Below are positions 47,700-60,400 of a stretch of DNA of 64,000 bases, in pieces. Under the pieces are notes generated by a model. It was not told the DNA's origin. It was given only the letters and a program-made list of their open reading frames with translations, and did no database searches. The first letter of the stretch is position 1, and every line of letters starts with the position of its first letter. A program made the position numbers and the translations under genes. Source of the DNA: Monosporascus cannonballus (Eukaryota > Ascomycota > Sordariomycetes > Xylariales); NCBI GenBank assembly GCA_004154925.1, contig QJNS01000011.1, positions 310,001-374,000 of the forward strand. Reading direction: 5' to 3'.

Positions 47700-50600
47700 A
47701 TCAACCAGCGCTTACACAACTCTTATTTAACGGTTTTAGGCTCGAATTTAGGAATTAAAAAAAGAAATCCGACAAATTAGAACTATATTATTTACCTAAA
47801 CCTTTTTCGCCCGTATAAAGCCTAAAAAACCTGAGCCTTTTAATAAAAAAAACAACTTTTAAATTTTCTTAACTTAAGTACGAATTTATTTTCGCTTCGT
47901 AAACCTTAACAACGTAATGGATAAGGTTCTAATAATAGAAATATATTTAACGGGCGATACGGTTAATTAATTTAAACTTATTACAAGAACTTTTCTGGAA
48001 ATAAAAAAATTAAAGAAAAAAAACTTTACAAATTAAATTTTTTTACTTTATATTAATTTCGAAAATAAATTACGTAATAATTTCGGTAATCTGGATAAAA
48101 AATATTTTACGGCTTAATAACTTTTGTAATTCCGATAAAAAAGATTTGCGTTTCAGTACGCCGTAACCGTTAAAAGCTTTACGGCCAAGGCCAGATAAGG
48201 AAATAATAAGGTTAATACTTTTATTAGCATATTTTATAAAAGGTTAAAGGATAATATAAAAATAAGATTATTTCGATAGATAAAATAATTAATTGCCTTA
48301 AATCGGTATATCGCAAAAATAAGAAAAATCGATAATCGATAATTTAAAAAACGATAAAAGAAAAAAAGGATAATTTGACTTATATTCGCGATATAATAAG
48401 TTCAATTAATGGAAAAAAACGAAACCCACCATTTATTTTTTATAAAATAACGCTAGAACTTATAGAACTTAAGGTTACTTATAAATGAAACTAGAACTAG
48501 ATTAAGTACTTTAATTGCGGCAAAATAAAATATAAGACTTATAAATATAAGAAACTCAAAAAACTACGGTAAAATAACTGGATATCCGTATTAAAAAGAT
48601 AATGTAAAAATAATTAAAGAAATAATAGCAAAGTTATTAATATAATTTAAGCTAAATACGTATTCGGCCCATAACATAAAATCTAATATAGATTATCATA
48701 ATAAAGAATTCGACGAAAAATACGAAAAACCAGAAACCTAGCTTAATTAATATCGCGAATATAATAAGAAATATTATAAGAATAATTATGCAACTATGAG
48801 GATTAAATAAAAATATTGGTTTCGAAATGTTTAATTAATACAACAAAATATACGTTATATATTGTTCATACCGAAAATATTCCGATTACAAAAAATAAAA
48901 ATAACATATTTATAAATTAATTACTTATGTATATTATAAAAGATTTAATTTTCCAAATCATACCGGAAACAATGAGGACGATAAGTAATGGTATTAACAA
49001 CTTCTAATTATAGCCCCAGAAAATATTTAATAATTGGCTAAAATAAACGGCTGGCCCGAACAAAAAATAATATCCATAAACAAACCCCTCTTGTTATTAT
49101 AAATAATATAACTATCAAATAGAAAAGGAGTTAATCTAGCGCACAATAAAAAAATGCTGTTAAAAAGCGATTACAGATCTTTATTTTCAATTAGTATTTA
49201 TTACAAATCCCTACAAAAAAGGTTATTAAGAAAAGAATACCTTAATTTATAAGAGATTTTTAGAATAATAATTAAAATAACATATAATAGGATGTAATCG
49301 TAAATATAAAAAAATAATGTATTTAATAAAGAAAGGAATGATGGCAAACCCCAGAACAATTAATAGAATTCGAAGAAACAATACGCCGGCAATAATAACA
49401 AATATAGTAGTTTAACGCGTTAAATAAAAAAATATAAGCAAAATTCGATAAATTAGAACAAAAATTAAAAAAAGAAAATTATTTGTAAAAAAACTATAAA
49501 ATAACAAAACCTAAAGGAATTAAAAAGAATTTCTAAAAAAGGCTTTAAACGCGATAATAAAAAACGTTAATAACCTTATTACTTTGAATATACAAATCGC
49601 AACGTATTGATATATTATAATAGTAAATTACGAAATTTTAAGCGAAAATTATATTATACCAGATATAATTAATAAATTTAAATTATAATAAAAATATAAG
49701 TTAGAACTTTATATAACGATAAATGCCGAAAATTAAAAATTCGTTTACGATGACGGAAAACTTATACGCAAAACTGATTATTTCGAGATTTTTATTAAAG
49801 GATGATATTAAACGGTTAATTTCGATATCGTTTTATTCGGGAATTACGATATGATTTTAAGATTACTATGGATATGCTAGTACGGAATTTTAATTAACGG
49901 CGAAATTGGCCACGTAAAATTCGTTTTATTTTTATTAACATATAAAAGAAATTAAGATTTTAATATTCGATCGATAATAGCGACAAATATAAACATAAGA
50001 ATATAACAAAAACCTTATTAACTAAAAGGAAAAAATATAAAAAAGAAAATAAGTATTCAAAAAATATGATATATTATTATTATTATTAAAACAAAATTAA
50101 AATAATTAAATAATAATTTAAAATAAAATAAAATAATAGCTCTAAAAATTAGAAAATTTAATTAATATATTATTACAGTATTACAGATATAAGCAGTTTT
50201 TTAAAAAGGAATTCGATATTAAATTATTACAATATAGCGAATAAGATTACGAAATAATCTTTAACGAAGAATTTTCGATAAAGTTTTACTTTATGTACAA
50301 TCTTAGCGGAAACGAATTACATATTTTTAAAAAATACCCAAAAAATCGGTCATAAAAAGGATAGATTTGATTTGCGAAATCATTAATAGGATACTTTATG
50401 TGTTTTTTATTTAAGAAAAATAAAAGATTGCGATTTATAATTAATTATCGATAATTAAGCGATATTGTTATTAAGGATTAAATTTTATTACCTGTAATTA
50501 CGGAAATCAAAAACCGATTTTGCGGAATTAAATAATTTATACTATTTGATCTTGAAGATAAATATAATTTTATTAGGATTAAAAAATATACGAATAAAAA

Positions 50601-52980
50601 ATAATTTTCAAAACGAAATATAGATTATTTAAGTATTTGGTTATATTAATAAGATTTACGAACGTATTAATAACGTTTTAACAAATAGTTAATTACGTAT
50701 TACGAAAATACCTCGATATTTTCGTCGTTTGCTATCTCGACAACATTTTTATTTTTTCGGAAATAAAAGATATATATGTAGGATACGTTTATAAAGTTCT
50801 TTAAACTTTATAGAACGTAAAGCTATTTATTAATACAAAAAAGGTTAGTACTATATATAAAAAACAAATTATTTAGAATATATTATTACCCTAGAATATA
50901 CTAGGATAGGCCCTAGAAAAATCGTTATAATTTTAAAATGGTAGACGTTGACGACGGTTAAGGAAATACAGGTATTTTTTGAATTTTTTAATTATTACAG
51001 AAAACTTATTCGAAATTTTAACAAAATAATTATATCCTTAACAAATCTTACGAAAAAGGCGAAAGGATTTAAATAGACGTTAAAAACGGAAAAAATATTT
51101 TAATATATCAAAAATATCATTATGAACCAATTAATATTAATTATTTACGATTTAAACCGTCTCGTAAAACTAAAACCGATATTTCGGATTCTGCGTTAAA
51201 CGTAATAATTAGATAACGAAATAATTAAGGCAAGTTACATCTTATTATATTCTTTTCCTATAAATTAAAAGAAATCAAACTTAATTACGGTATTTCGAAT
51301 AAGAAATTTATGGCCATTATTATAGCATTACGAGAATTCAGGTATTTCCTAAAGGGAAGTTTATATTAAATCAAAGTTTAAACGGATTATCAAAATTTTA
51401 CCCGATTTATTATAACTAAGAAGCTTACAGGATAATAATTTCGTTACGCGAAAAAAATGGCAAACTTCGACTTCGGTATTATTTATAAGAAAGCATTAAA
51501 AAACGGCAAAGCAAATATTCTAAGTAAGTAGCCAAATTTCGAAAAGAATTGGTGAAAGTTAATTATATAATGTTTAATATTATTACGAAAAAAACATTTA
51601 CGCTTACGACAGATTACGATAATTCGGGCAAAACCTTGCGATATATATTAAAAAATTTAATAACATAACATTAATTTTTTTAAAAACAAAAAAACGGATA
51701 AGATATAAGTTTTAAAGAAATAGTAAAAGGATTTAATACAAGAAATATACAAATATTAGTTATACGGATATCCAGTGATTTATAAAACTCTAAAGCGATT
51801 TTAACGTATATATTTCTTTTTTATAATAAAATTAAAGGTGTAAAAGGTTATACGGTAATATAATATTTGCGCCAGAGCAAAAACCCGATAACATCAGCTA
51901 TACGCAAAGCTATAATTATTATTAATCGCAAAATAATTATAGTACTTAATTATATTCGATTTTATTATTAAGCTTTTTATGTTAAAAAGTTTAGTTACAG
52001 GGATATATTACCATAGCATTTTCGTAATCGTGGACCAATTTACGAAATCTTTTTATTTTTTACAATATTATATGAATACAAATGCCAAATTACTAATATA
52101 CACTTTTTTTAAATATATTTTTAACATATACGGATTATTAATTGAAATTACATTAAATAAAGGATTAATTTTCGTATTTAAAATTTGGCAAAGCTTTATG
52201 GTATAGATTCGCTTAAACCATAAGTTATCAAGCGTATTTAAACCTTAAGTAAATAAATAAACGGAACGAATAAACCAAATTTTAGAAATTTATTTACGAT
52301 ATTATATTAATTACGAACGGAATAATTTGATAAAAAAATTACTTATTATTTAGTTAACTTATAATATTAATTATTACGAAAATACTAAGATAATATTTGT
52401 AAACGTAAATTTTAGTTTTACTTCAAAAGTTTATAAAAAAGTACGTAATAACGGTTGAATTAATATTAAAGTTATTATTACGATAAAATAATTATAATAA
52501 TTATGTTTAAAAATAAAAATAAAATTGAAATTCGTACGAAATTAAATAGGCAAATATTATAATTAGAAAAAGTTAAAAGGGTTAATTTTCGAAAAAAACA
52601 AAAATAATTTTCGTTATTACAAAAAACATTTAAATAAAATTTCCTAATAAAAAACTCCATTTAAAATATATCGGTCCACATAAAATTATGAAAAAATTCT
52701 TAGATAATAATTATTAATTAACACTTTTACTAAAAATTAAATTTTATTTTATTTTTTATGTTTTTTGATTTAAATTAACAGCGGATATAATTAAAATATA
52801 TACGGCATAAAACGATATGGAAATAAAAAACGAATATGGATATAAGGTGGAGAAAATTTTTAATAAATAAAAATAAACCGGATTTACCTAATATCTAATT
52901 AAATAAAAAAAGTACCTAAATTCCGAAAACACCTAGAAACCCGGTTAGAACCTTATTAACGCTTAACGCCTATTAAAAAA
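47700..52980 (+). pseudogene. gag-pol of chromovirus F (broken)
   Basis: Gag around 47750-48800 includes PFSPV-like KPKKPEPFNKKNNF shared with E. RT at about 50500-50900 (FVVCYLDNIFIFSE). Integrase at about 51850-52420, with the least damaged frame at 51979-52204 (FVIVDQFTKSFYFLQYY). A chromodomain relic ends near 52960. Stops throughout. Confidence 0.78.
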
Positions 52981-53159
52981 CTTTTATTAATAACGGCAGA
53001 ATTATCTAACATAATAATATTCCAGTTTATAAGATTTAAGGAAGGAAATCCTTAATTTATCGTATTCTAATTAATAACGTCTATTTTATTTAAGGCCTAT
53101 ATTTCGACCATAAACTTTAACATTAATTGCGTAAAGCTATTGGAATTGTTTAAAGATTA

Positions 53160-53524
53160 AAGGGCAAGATTAACAAATTTCGCATCCTGAGATTAATAAT
53201 GCTGACGTTAACGACGTATACGAGAAAAACGCATAAAAGCCTTAGATAAAGATTTTTCGGCCGTTAGCTTTTCTATTTTTAATCTTTTCGACTTTGCGAT
53301 ATAACGATTAATTATAGAAATAGGGATTTTTATCCTATCGTACGAACGTCTCCGATAAACGTACTTCTTATAACGAAAAACCCCGTCCGTTATTTAGCAA
53401 TTCAGCTACCGAACAAAACAAAAAAACAAAGTATTAGGTCAAAACTTTCGAATTTAATTAAATTAACTAAGGCAAATCGCTGTTCGGATTTGCGAAAATA
53501 ACGTTTAAACATACCGGAAAATAT
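53160..53524 (-). pseudogene. Accessory Cys-rich protein gene of element F, antisense to pol (decayed)
   Basis: Nearly the same sequence as 14400-14751 in element C; the start codon has become ATA. Same position before the 3' LTR. Confidence 0.5.
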
Positions 53525-53599
53525 GTTAAACAGATGCAGAAAGCTTCCCGAAAAAAAAGAGAAAATCTTAAGGGCAAGATTTGTGGAAGGGGAAGATCG

Positions 53600-53997
53600 T
53601 ATTATGACCTAACGAACTACGGTTTTTAAAAACGATTTGTTATGATTTAACTATAAGTGCGCGGTAAGGCAAGTTACATAATGGATTACTAACTTATTAG
53701 TAATAAGCTAATAAGCCGGATCACCAACTTATTAATAATAAGTTAATAAGCCGGATCACTAATTTACTGGTAGTAATCCAGTTAATAGAAATAAGATATA
53801 TAGGTTTGTTAATTCCATAATTTAAATAACTTCAGCTTGCAATATAATATCGTTACCTAAGGCACCTTTGGAATTACGAAACATAATACGATTATTATAT
53901 TTATTACTCAGATTTCCCTGATACTCTTGCTTATATAAACCCGTACGACTAAGATTTAATAGTTGGTTAAACCGCCTAGCGGTCATAACAATCCAAA
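53600..53997 (+). repeat. 3' LTR of chromovirus F
   Basis: 398 bp, TATTATGACC ... AGCGGTCATA, with three copies of the 35-bp unit at about 53690-53775. Confidence 0.88.
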
Positions 53998-54002
53998 CCG
54001 TT

Positions 54003-55850
54003 TTGTTAAATTAAAAACCAATATTTCGGATTACGCGTTAAATAGAATAATGGGATAACGAAATAATTAAAATAAATTGCATTTTATTACATTGTTCTTA
54101 TACAAATTAAAAAAAGCCAAACTTAATTACAGTCTTCCAAATAAGGAATTTATAGCCATTATTATGGTATTTTAAAAATTTAAGTAGTTCCTGAAAAAAG
54201 ACTTATACCAGATTAAGATTTATACGGATTATCAAAACCTTACCCGATTTACCATAACCAGAGAATTTACAAAACGACAACTTCGTTATTCAAAAAAGAT
54301 TGGCGAATTTCGATTTCGTTATTATTTATAAGAAACGTTCAGAAAATAACAAAACAAATACTTTAAACAAATAATCAAACTTCAAAAAGAAATTAATCAA
54401 AATTAACTATACAATTTTCGATATTACTATAAAAAGATATTTACGCCTGTAATAATTTACGACAATTCGGACAGTACCTTTTAATATATATTAGAATATC
54501 TAACAGTCCAATAATAATCTCTGAAAAAATCAAAACACGGACAAGATATAAGTCCCAGAAAATTACCAGAAAAATCTAATACAAAATATATACGAATATC
54601 AGCTACACGGACACCTAGAGCTTCATAAAACTCTAAAACGGCTTTAACGTATATATTCCTTTCCTAAAATAAAATTAACGGTACAAAAGATTATACGATA
54701 ATACGATATTTATACTAGAACGAAAACTTGACGACACAAACTATACGGAAAAATATAGCCATTACCAATCGCAAAGCAACCATAATATTCTGTTATATTC
54801 GATTTTATTCACAAATTTCTGATATTAAAATACGCAGCTATAAAAATATATTATAATAACATTTTCGTACTTGTTAACCCACTTACGACATTTTTCTATT
54901 TTGTTACTATATTATAAGAATATAAACGCCAAGTAATTAACATATATTTTCTTTAAATATTCCTTCAATATATACGGATTACCAATAAAAATTATTTTAA
55001 ATAAAACGACGATATTTGCATTTCAATTTTAATAAGGTCTAATAACATAAATCGGCCTAAATCACAAGTTATTCAGTGTATTTAAACCTTAAACGAATGA
55101 ATAAACGGAACGAAAAAACCAAATTTTGAAAATTTACTTATAGTATTACATTAATTACGAACAAAATAACTAGGTTAAAAATTATCTATTACTTAGCTAA
55201 CTTATAATACCAGCTATTACGAAAATATCAGAACGATACCTGCGAACGTAAATTTTAATTTTACTTCAGAAATTTACTGAAAGATACGCGACGATAATCC
55301 AATTAATATCAAAACAATTTTTAAGTTAAAATAATGACAATAATTACATTAGAAAATAAAGACCGAACTAAAATTCGTATATAACTAGATAAGCAAGTAT
55401 TACAATTAAAAGAAATTAAAAAAAACCAATAGTCAAAAAAAGGAAAGGTTTTTCCTTATTACTAAAATATTTATAGAAAACGATTTAACAAAAAACTTAA
55501 TTTTAAATATATCGGTCTTCATAAAATTATCGGGAAAATCTTAAAAAATAATTATTTATTAAAACTTCCACCCCAAGTTAAAATTTATCTAATTTTTCAT
55601 ATTTCTTTATTCGAATTAATAATAAATATAATTAAAATATATATGGCATAAAACGATATGGAAATAAAAGACAAATAGGTATACGAAATAGAAAGAATCT
55701 TTGATATAAAAAAACAAAATAAACTTATCTAATATCTAATTTAGTAAAAAAAGCATCCGGATTCCGAAAACACCTAGGAATTTACTAAGAACCTTATTGG
55801 CGTCTAACGTTTATTAAAGAACCTTTACTAATAACGGCGGAACTATTAGA
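54003..55850 (+). pseudogene. 3' part of pol of chromovirus A: RNase H, integrase, chromodomain (broken)
   Basis: RNase H resumes after F. Integrase at about 54750-55330, then KYIGLHKIIGKILKN at about 55510 and a chromodomain relic with KKHPDSENT*EFTKNLIG at about 55745-55800. Confidence 0.75.
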
Positions 55851-55859
55851 AATAATCGT

Positions 55860-56408
55860 ATCCTAATCGGTATTTTTAAAAGACCAATCGGTATCGCCGA
55901 TACCAGACCAGTTCACGGGACTAGCAGAAGGAACTAATATGGCCATGGAAACCTCGGCAATGGCCTACTTCTAACGCTTTTATTCCTTTAGTTTCTCAAG
56001 TCATTACAACTCTTATTGTACCATTTTTATTCCTTTTAAATAAAAAAAAGCCTTTTATGTTCGAAAACGGATGAAACGCATAATAACCTTATTTATTTCC
56101 TGTTAATAACGTTTTTGCAATTCCAAAAATGTTTTTTTACAAAATTCCTTTTTCGTTTTAAACGTTAGTTTTCGGCGCGAATATTTTCCAAAGAAGAAAA
56201 AGAAATACCGGTCCTAGTACAAGGATATTTACGTTTAACGCAAACTTTATATTTTAAGACATTTTCCATTATTTCGCATTTTTAACCCTTAAAAAGCACA
56301 AAAAATATGGCATAATTACAAAATTAATATCGTTAAAAATAAGAAAAAGGTTTTGCCGATAAATAGTAAAAAAGCCTAACGATAACTTTTAGCAATATGA
56401 CCCGACAT
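55860..56408 (-). pseudogene. Accessory Cys-rich/coiled-coil protein gene of element A, antisense to pol (decayed)
   Basis: From ATG 56408 (MSGHIAKSYR) on the minus strand; later CHIFCAF, KIMENVLKYKVCVKRKYPCT matching KMMENVLRYKECINRNRFCD of D, and a helical Lys/Glu segment (LEKLKE*KR*K). Ends near PSASPVNWSGIGDTDW. This stretch is GC-balanced (55860-55960), so its end is well preserved. Confidence 0.6.
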
Positions 56409-56479
56409 CGTAAAAAGTCGATAATATTTACAGAGAAAAATAAAATCTTAAAGGCAAAATTTAAAAAAAGAGAAAATCG

Positions 56480-56846
56480 TATTACGACCTAATAAGCTCT
56501 GGCCTCAAAAAACGATCCACAAAGATAATACGGACTATCTCTCAGATCACGTAATAGGTGCTCAGTAAAAATCTACTAAACAGCAATAACTAACATTAAA
56601 CAATTATGTAATAAGGATCTGCTAAATAAAGATAAATAACAATTTAAAACTCAAAAAATAAAGACTTATTATTTCCATAATTTAAATAATTTTACCTTAC
56701 AATATAATATTATTACCTAAAATACACTTAATATTACGAAACGTAATACATTACTGTATTTATTGCCTAATTTCCCACGACACTCTTGCTAATATAAATC
56801 TATACGACTAAGGTTTAATAATTGGTTAAACCGCCTAGCTGTTACA
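56480..56846 (+). repeat. 3' LTR of chromovirus A
   Basis: 367 bp, TATTACGACC ... CTGTTACA, aligned with 36101-36468. Confidence 0.9.
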
Positions 56847-57010
56847 GATAACTATCTTTAACAGCTATTAATAGCAATTCTTTACTATTATCTTTTTTTA
56901 TCAATCAAAAGAATTTGTTTATTCTATACAGTAAATATTCTTTTTATTAGAAATCTTTATTTTAACTATTTAATTACGTAAAATTGAATTATTCTAAAAT
57001 ACGTCCTTCG

Positions 57011-57085
57011 AAGCGCCTTATAATACACCTCGACGCGCCTTATAATACACCTCGACGCGCCCTGTAATACACCCCGATATACCTC
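57011..57085. repeat. 22-bp tandem repeat in transposon G
   Basis: About three and a half copies of a 22-bp unit starting CTTATAATACACC and ending CGACGCGC, with the last copies diverging. It lies within the pogo derivative between the chromovirus insertion and its right end. Confidence 0.75.
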
Positions 57086-57480
57086 GCCACGCGTTTTATC
57101 ATACGCCTTACGACATGTTTTCCGATGTATTTTACGAATACCTTTTATATATTAAAGCCGGACAAACAACGTGCGCGTATATAGGTTGAGAATTCCGTCG
57201 GTAATCGTTTTTTATCGGTCGATTTTAATACTTTCGAAATAACGGTAATATTAGTATAAAAATGTTAAAAAGTAATCGGTTACGTACGAATTAGGAGAAC
57301 CAAAAAGCAAAATGGCGTCCGTAACAAGCTTTGATTTAATACGTATATTGATTAAAAAGTTATAAATACGTTAAACAATAAACAATACTGGCGATTTAAA
57401 ATAATTAAAAACGTTATTGTTAAGTTATTCGGATTTGTTATTGCAAAATATTAAGGAATAATTCGCGAGCTTGTGTAATA

Positions 57481-60400
57481 GGTTAAATTTATTATTATTA
57501 TTTATTTTTATAAATTCTATTTAGTAGAAAAAAAAATTATTTATAGTACGATAAATAGGTTAATGTTATAATGGCTTTTAATTTATATTGTTCTGAGACC
57601 TTTTTTATAAAAGCCTTTATATATGCAAGATATAAGTTTTGTATTACCAAATAAGATAAAATAATTCGACGTTAGTCTAATTAATAACGTTAAATCTTTT
57701 TTAAAAAGTTTTATCTAATTAGTTTTTTAAAAAATCTTTGCGTGTTTAATTAATGCATAAATTTTAAAATATAATTAATATTTACTCTCTTATATATTTA
57801 AAACTATTTTACATAAATCTTTTAATATAATTAAATCTTTATCCCATAATTCCTCGTAATATACCTGTAATAAAAAAGATTCGAATATTAACAGCAAACT
57901 TTAGAAATAGAGTCACGGGATTTTGTATCGAAATAATATATAATATATTTTCTTTTAGCCATATTACGCTAAGTTATAAAACCGATAACCTTTAGTAATA
58001 AAATGTCGTATAATCTTAAATAAACTATATATTTGCTTATATGCGTTTTAACAGTTTTTTAAAATTTTTTAAAATTATTTTTAAATAATTATTAAATATA
58101 TTTACAATGTTAAAATTTAGTATAATTAAGTAGGCGAATCTTTTTTTCGAGTGTTGAATTCGGTCAAATCGAAAATCGTAATGATTGTTTTTAAGGTTTA
58201 TTTCTTTTTCCTGTAATATTATGTAAGAAATTCTTTTTCCCAAGTCAAAATATCATACGCTTTATAATGAATTAAGTCATATAATAAAGAGCTTTTTCTG
58301 TAAATTAAAGATACTTTGAATTGGTGTCAGAAATTATACATAAGGTCGCAAAAGTTTTGCAAATCAGAATTTATAATTTTTATTAACATTTAAGCTTAAT
58401 TCTTATACGACTATAAATTACAATATAAGTTATTTACGATTTTGTATTATGTTAAATATTAAATATTAAATGATTTAAACTTACGTAAAAGAGCTTAAAT
58501 AATAGATATAATAAAGAAATAATTTGAATTTCTGGAACGAAATATAAAAATAATTTTTTTAATTTGTTTAGCTTCAATATGATCATTAAAATCGTGTCGA
58601 TTTATAAAAGAGTTTTGGCAAAATAATTAAAATATAAAGTATCGAAATTATATTAAAAAAGTATCTATACTTTTATTAATACTATATTCGATAAAGATAA
58701 TATAGTATATTAAAAGACCTTCATTATTACGTTTTTGCGAATATTTAATAAAATATTTACAATGTAAACCGAAAATAAAGATCAGAAAATTATTAAAATA
58801 TTAAAAATCATCGATATATAAAATTATTTTTCGAATTATTATACAAAGTTTTTCGAACTAAAGTATAATCAAACCTTTCAGTAATTAAGATGCTAAATGA
58901 TTGCAATAATTGAAGATAAATTTATAACGAATATTACCAGCGATAGTATTCTTATAATAAAATATGTTAGCCATTTTATTCATACTATTAATATATAATT
59001 TATAGTATTATTTGGTATTACAACTATATTTTTGATTTAATTTACTTCGTTATTAGCTATTTAAAATATTGTTATTTTCGCTCGCTTATTAATGTGTAAT
59101 ACAATATTAAAATAATCATAAAATATTATTTTTTAATAACTACTAGTTTCTCGTTTACCAATTTTATTTTGTACCATTGATTTATCGAAAATTGTATTTG
59201 AATTTAAATATTTTAATTATTAAATTTAAACTTGATTTATTAGCTTAACTTATATCTAATTTTTTCGATAATATTTTATTTTATTAAAATATCAGAATTT
59301 TATACTTAAACTCGTTTGGTATAATAATATTAATATAATAATTTGTTAGATTTCCGACATTTAAGTAAAAGAGATATTACAAAATTAGAAGCGAAGAATC
59401 TCGAAAGTAATTATTTTAGAGTTATTTTACACATTACGCGGTCCTTATTAAAAATACCCTATTATAATAAGGTAAAATACTGGAATTATATTAAATTAAA
59501 ACCGGAAAAGATTGATGTATTAAATACGGAAAATGGGGTAAAAAGGTTTTAATAAGATATATAATTTTATTTAAATACATCTTTATATAATATAAATAAG
59601 ATTTAAAGGCATATTTAGAAAAAAATCTATATTAACAAAATTTCCACTAATATTTACTTAATTCATAATATTAATTACATTCTTAATCCTTTTGAAATAA
59701 ACGTTTATAATAATGATATGTTAATAAAACGAAACTTTCAAATAATATAAATATGTTTTACTTAAAAACCCACTTATCTATGGTAAGTAACCTAAAAAAT
59801 ATGATTTTAATATAAGAAAATCTAATTTCTTTATAGTATTCTATAATCTTTTCAAAATAAACGTTTTTATTTATATAAATTGTAATAATATATTTATAAA
59901 TATTTTATGCCCGATACGCTAAAATAATACTTTATCGAAAATGAAACAGGTAATTTTCTGATATTTCCGAATTTTGTAAAATCTATTTACTGAAAAGTTT
60001 TAAAAATAAAACAATTATAAAATAATTTGATTATATATTAATTACTAGGATTCCATTTATACTGTCGACCATTACGTATAAATATTTTTGCTTAAAATTT
60101 ATTAATTTATTTACCGCTTGTTTGCGAATTTAGAAGTATAGTTTCATTAATAGAATTAAACTGTTTTATATTATACGTTAAACAAATATATGTTTACTAA
60201 ATTTCAATAATATAAAAACCGCAACTAGAGTTATGAAAATTTTAATCAAATTCGTTTTAAATGTCGTTAATTTGTAAAATATTTAAGTTGAACATAAAAT
60301 ATATAGTTTTTCGATTATACTATTTTAGTGATTTTAAGTCCGAATTAAAATATTTAAAACAAATAATTCTATTATAAGAATATAATAAAAAAGAAAAGAA

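Larger units (their letters stand above)
47249..53997 (+). mobile_element. Ty3/gypsy chromovirus F, inserted in pol of A
   Basis: 6749 bp. Target duplication ACGAT (47244-47248) and ACAAT (53998-54002), the second changed by one G-to-A. LTRs 47249-47637 and 53600-53997. Host sequence around the site reads TACGAT|CCAAACCG, the MYDPN-type segment of RNase H, confirming the boundaries. LTR family and accessory gene are shared with C. Confidence 0.9.
36101..56846 (+). mobile_element. Ty3/gypsy chromovirus A, host of nested elements B and F
   Basis: LTRs at 36101-36468 (368 bp) and 56480-56846 (367 bp), flanked by GATAA (36096-36100, 56847-56851). Subtracting B and F with their duplications leaves about 6.75 kb. 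Plus-strand gag, pol with chromodomain, then antisense accessory gene. All frames broken. Confidence 0.9.
35885..57478 (+). mobile_element. Fot1/pogo-type transposon G, internally deleted, split by 20.7 kb of nested chromoviruses
   Basis: Terminal inverted repeats TTATACAAGCTCGCGA (35885-35900) and its complement TCGCGAGCTTGTGTAA (57463-57478; one mismatch), each bordered by TA (35883-35884, 57479-57480), the target of pogo/Tc1 elements. Without the chromovirus block only about 0.84 kb remains, too short for a transposase gene. The right part (about 57300-57460) aligns with the 3' end of the second pogo element (63820-63980), including a remnant of its Cys/His-rich tail. Likely a deletion derivative. 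Confidence 0.7.

Noticed and set aside
57011..57085. Tandem repeat as CRISPR-like array
   Set aside because: Units are contiguous without spacers and the genome is eukaryotic.
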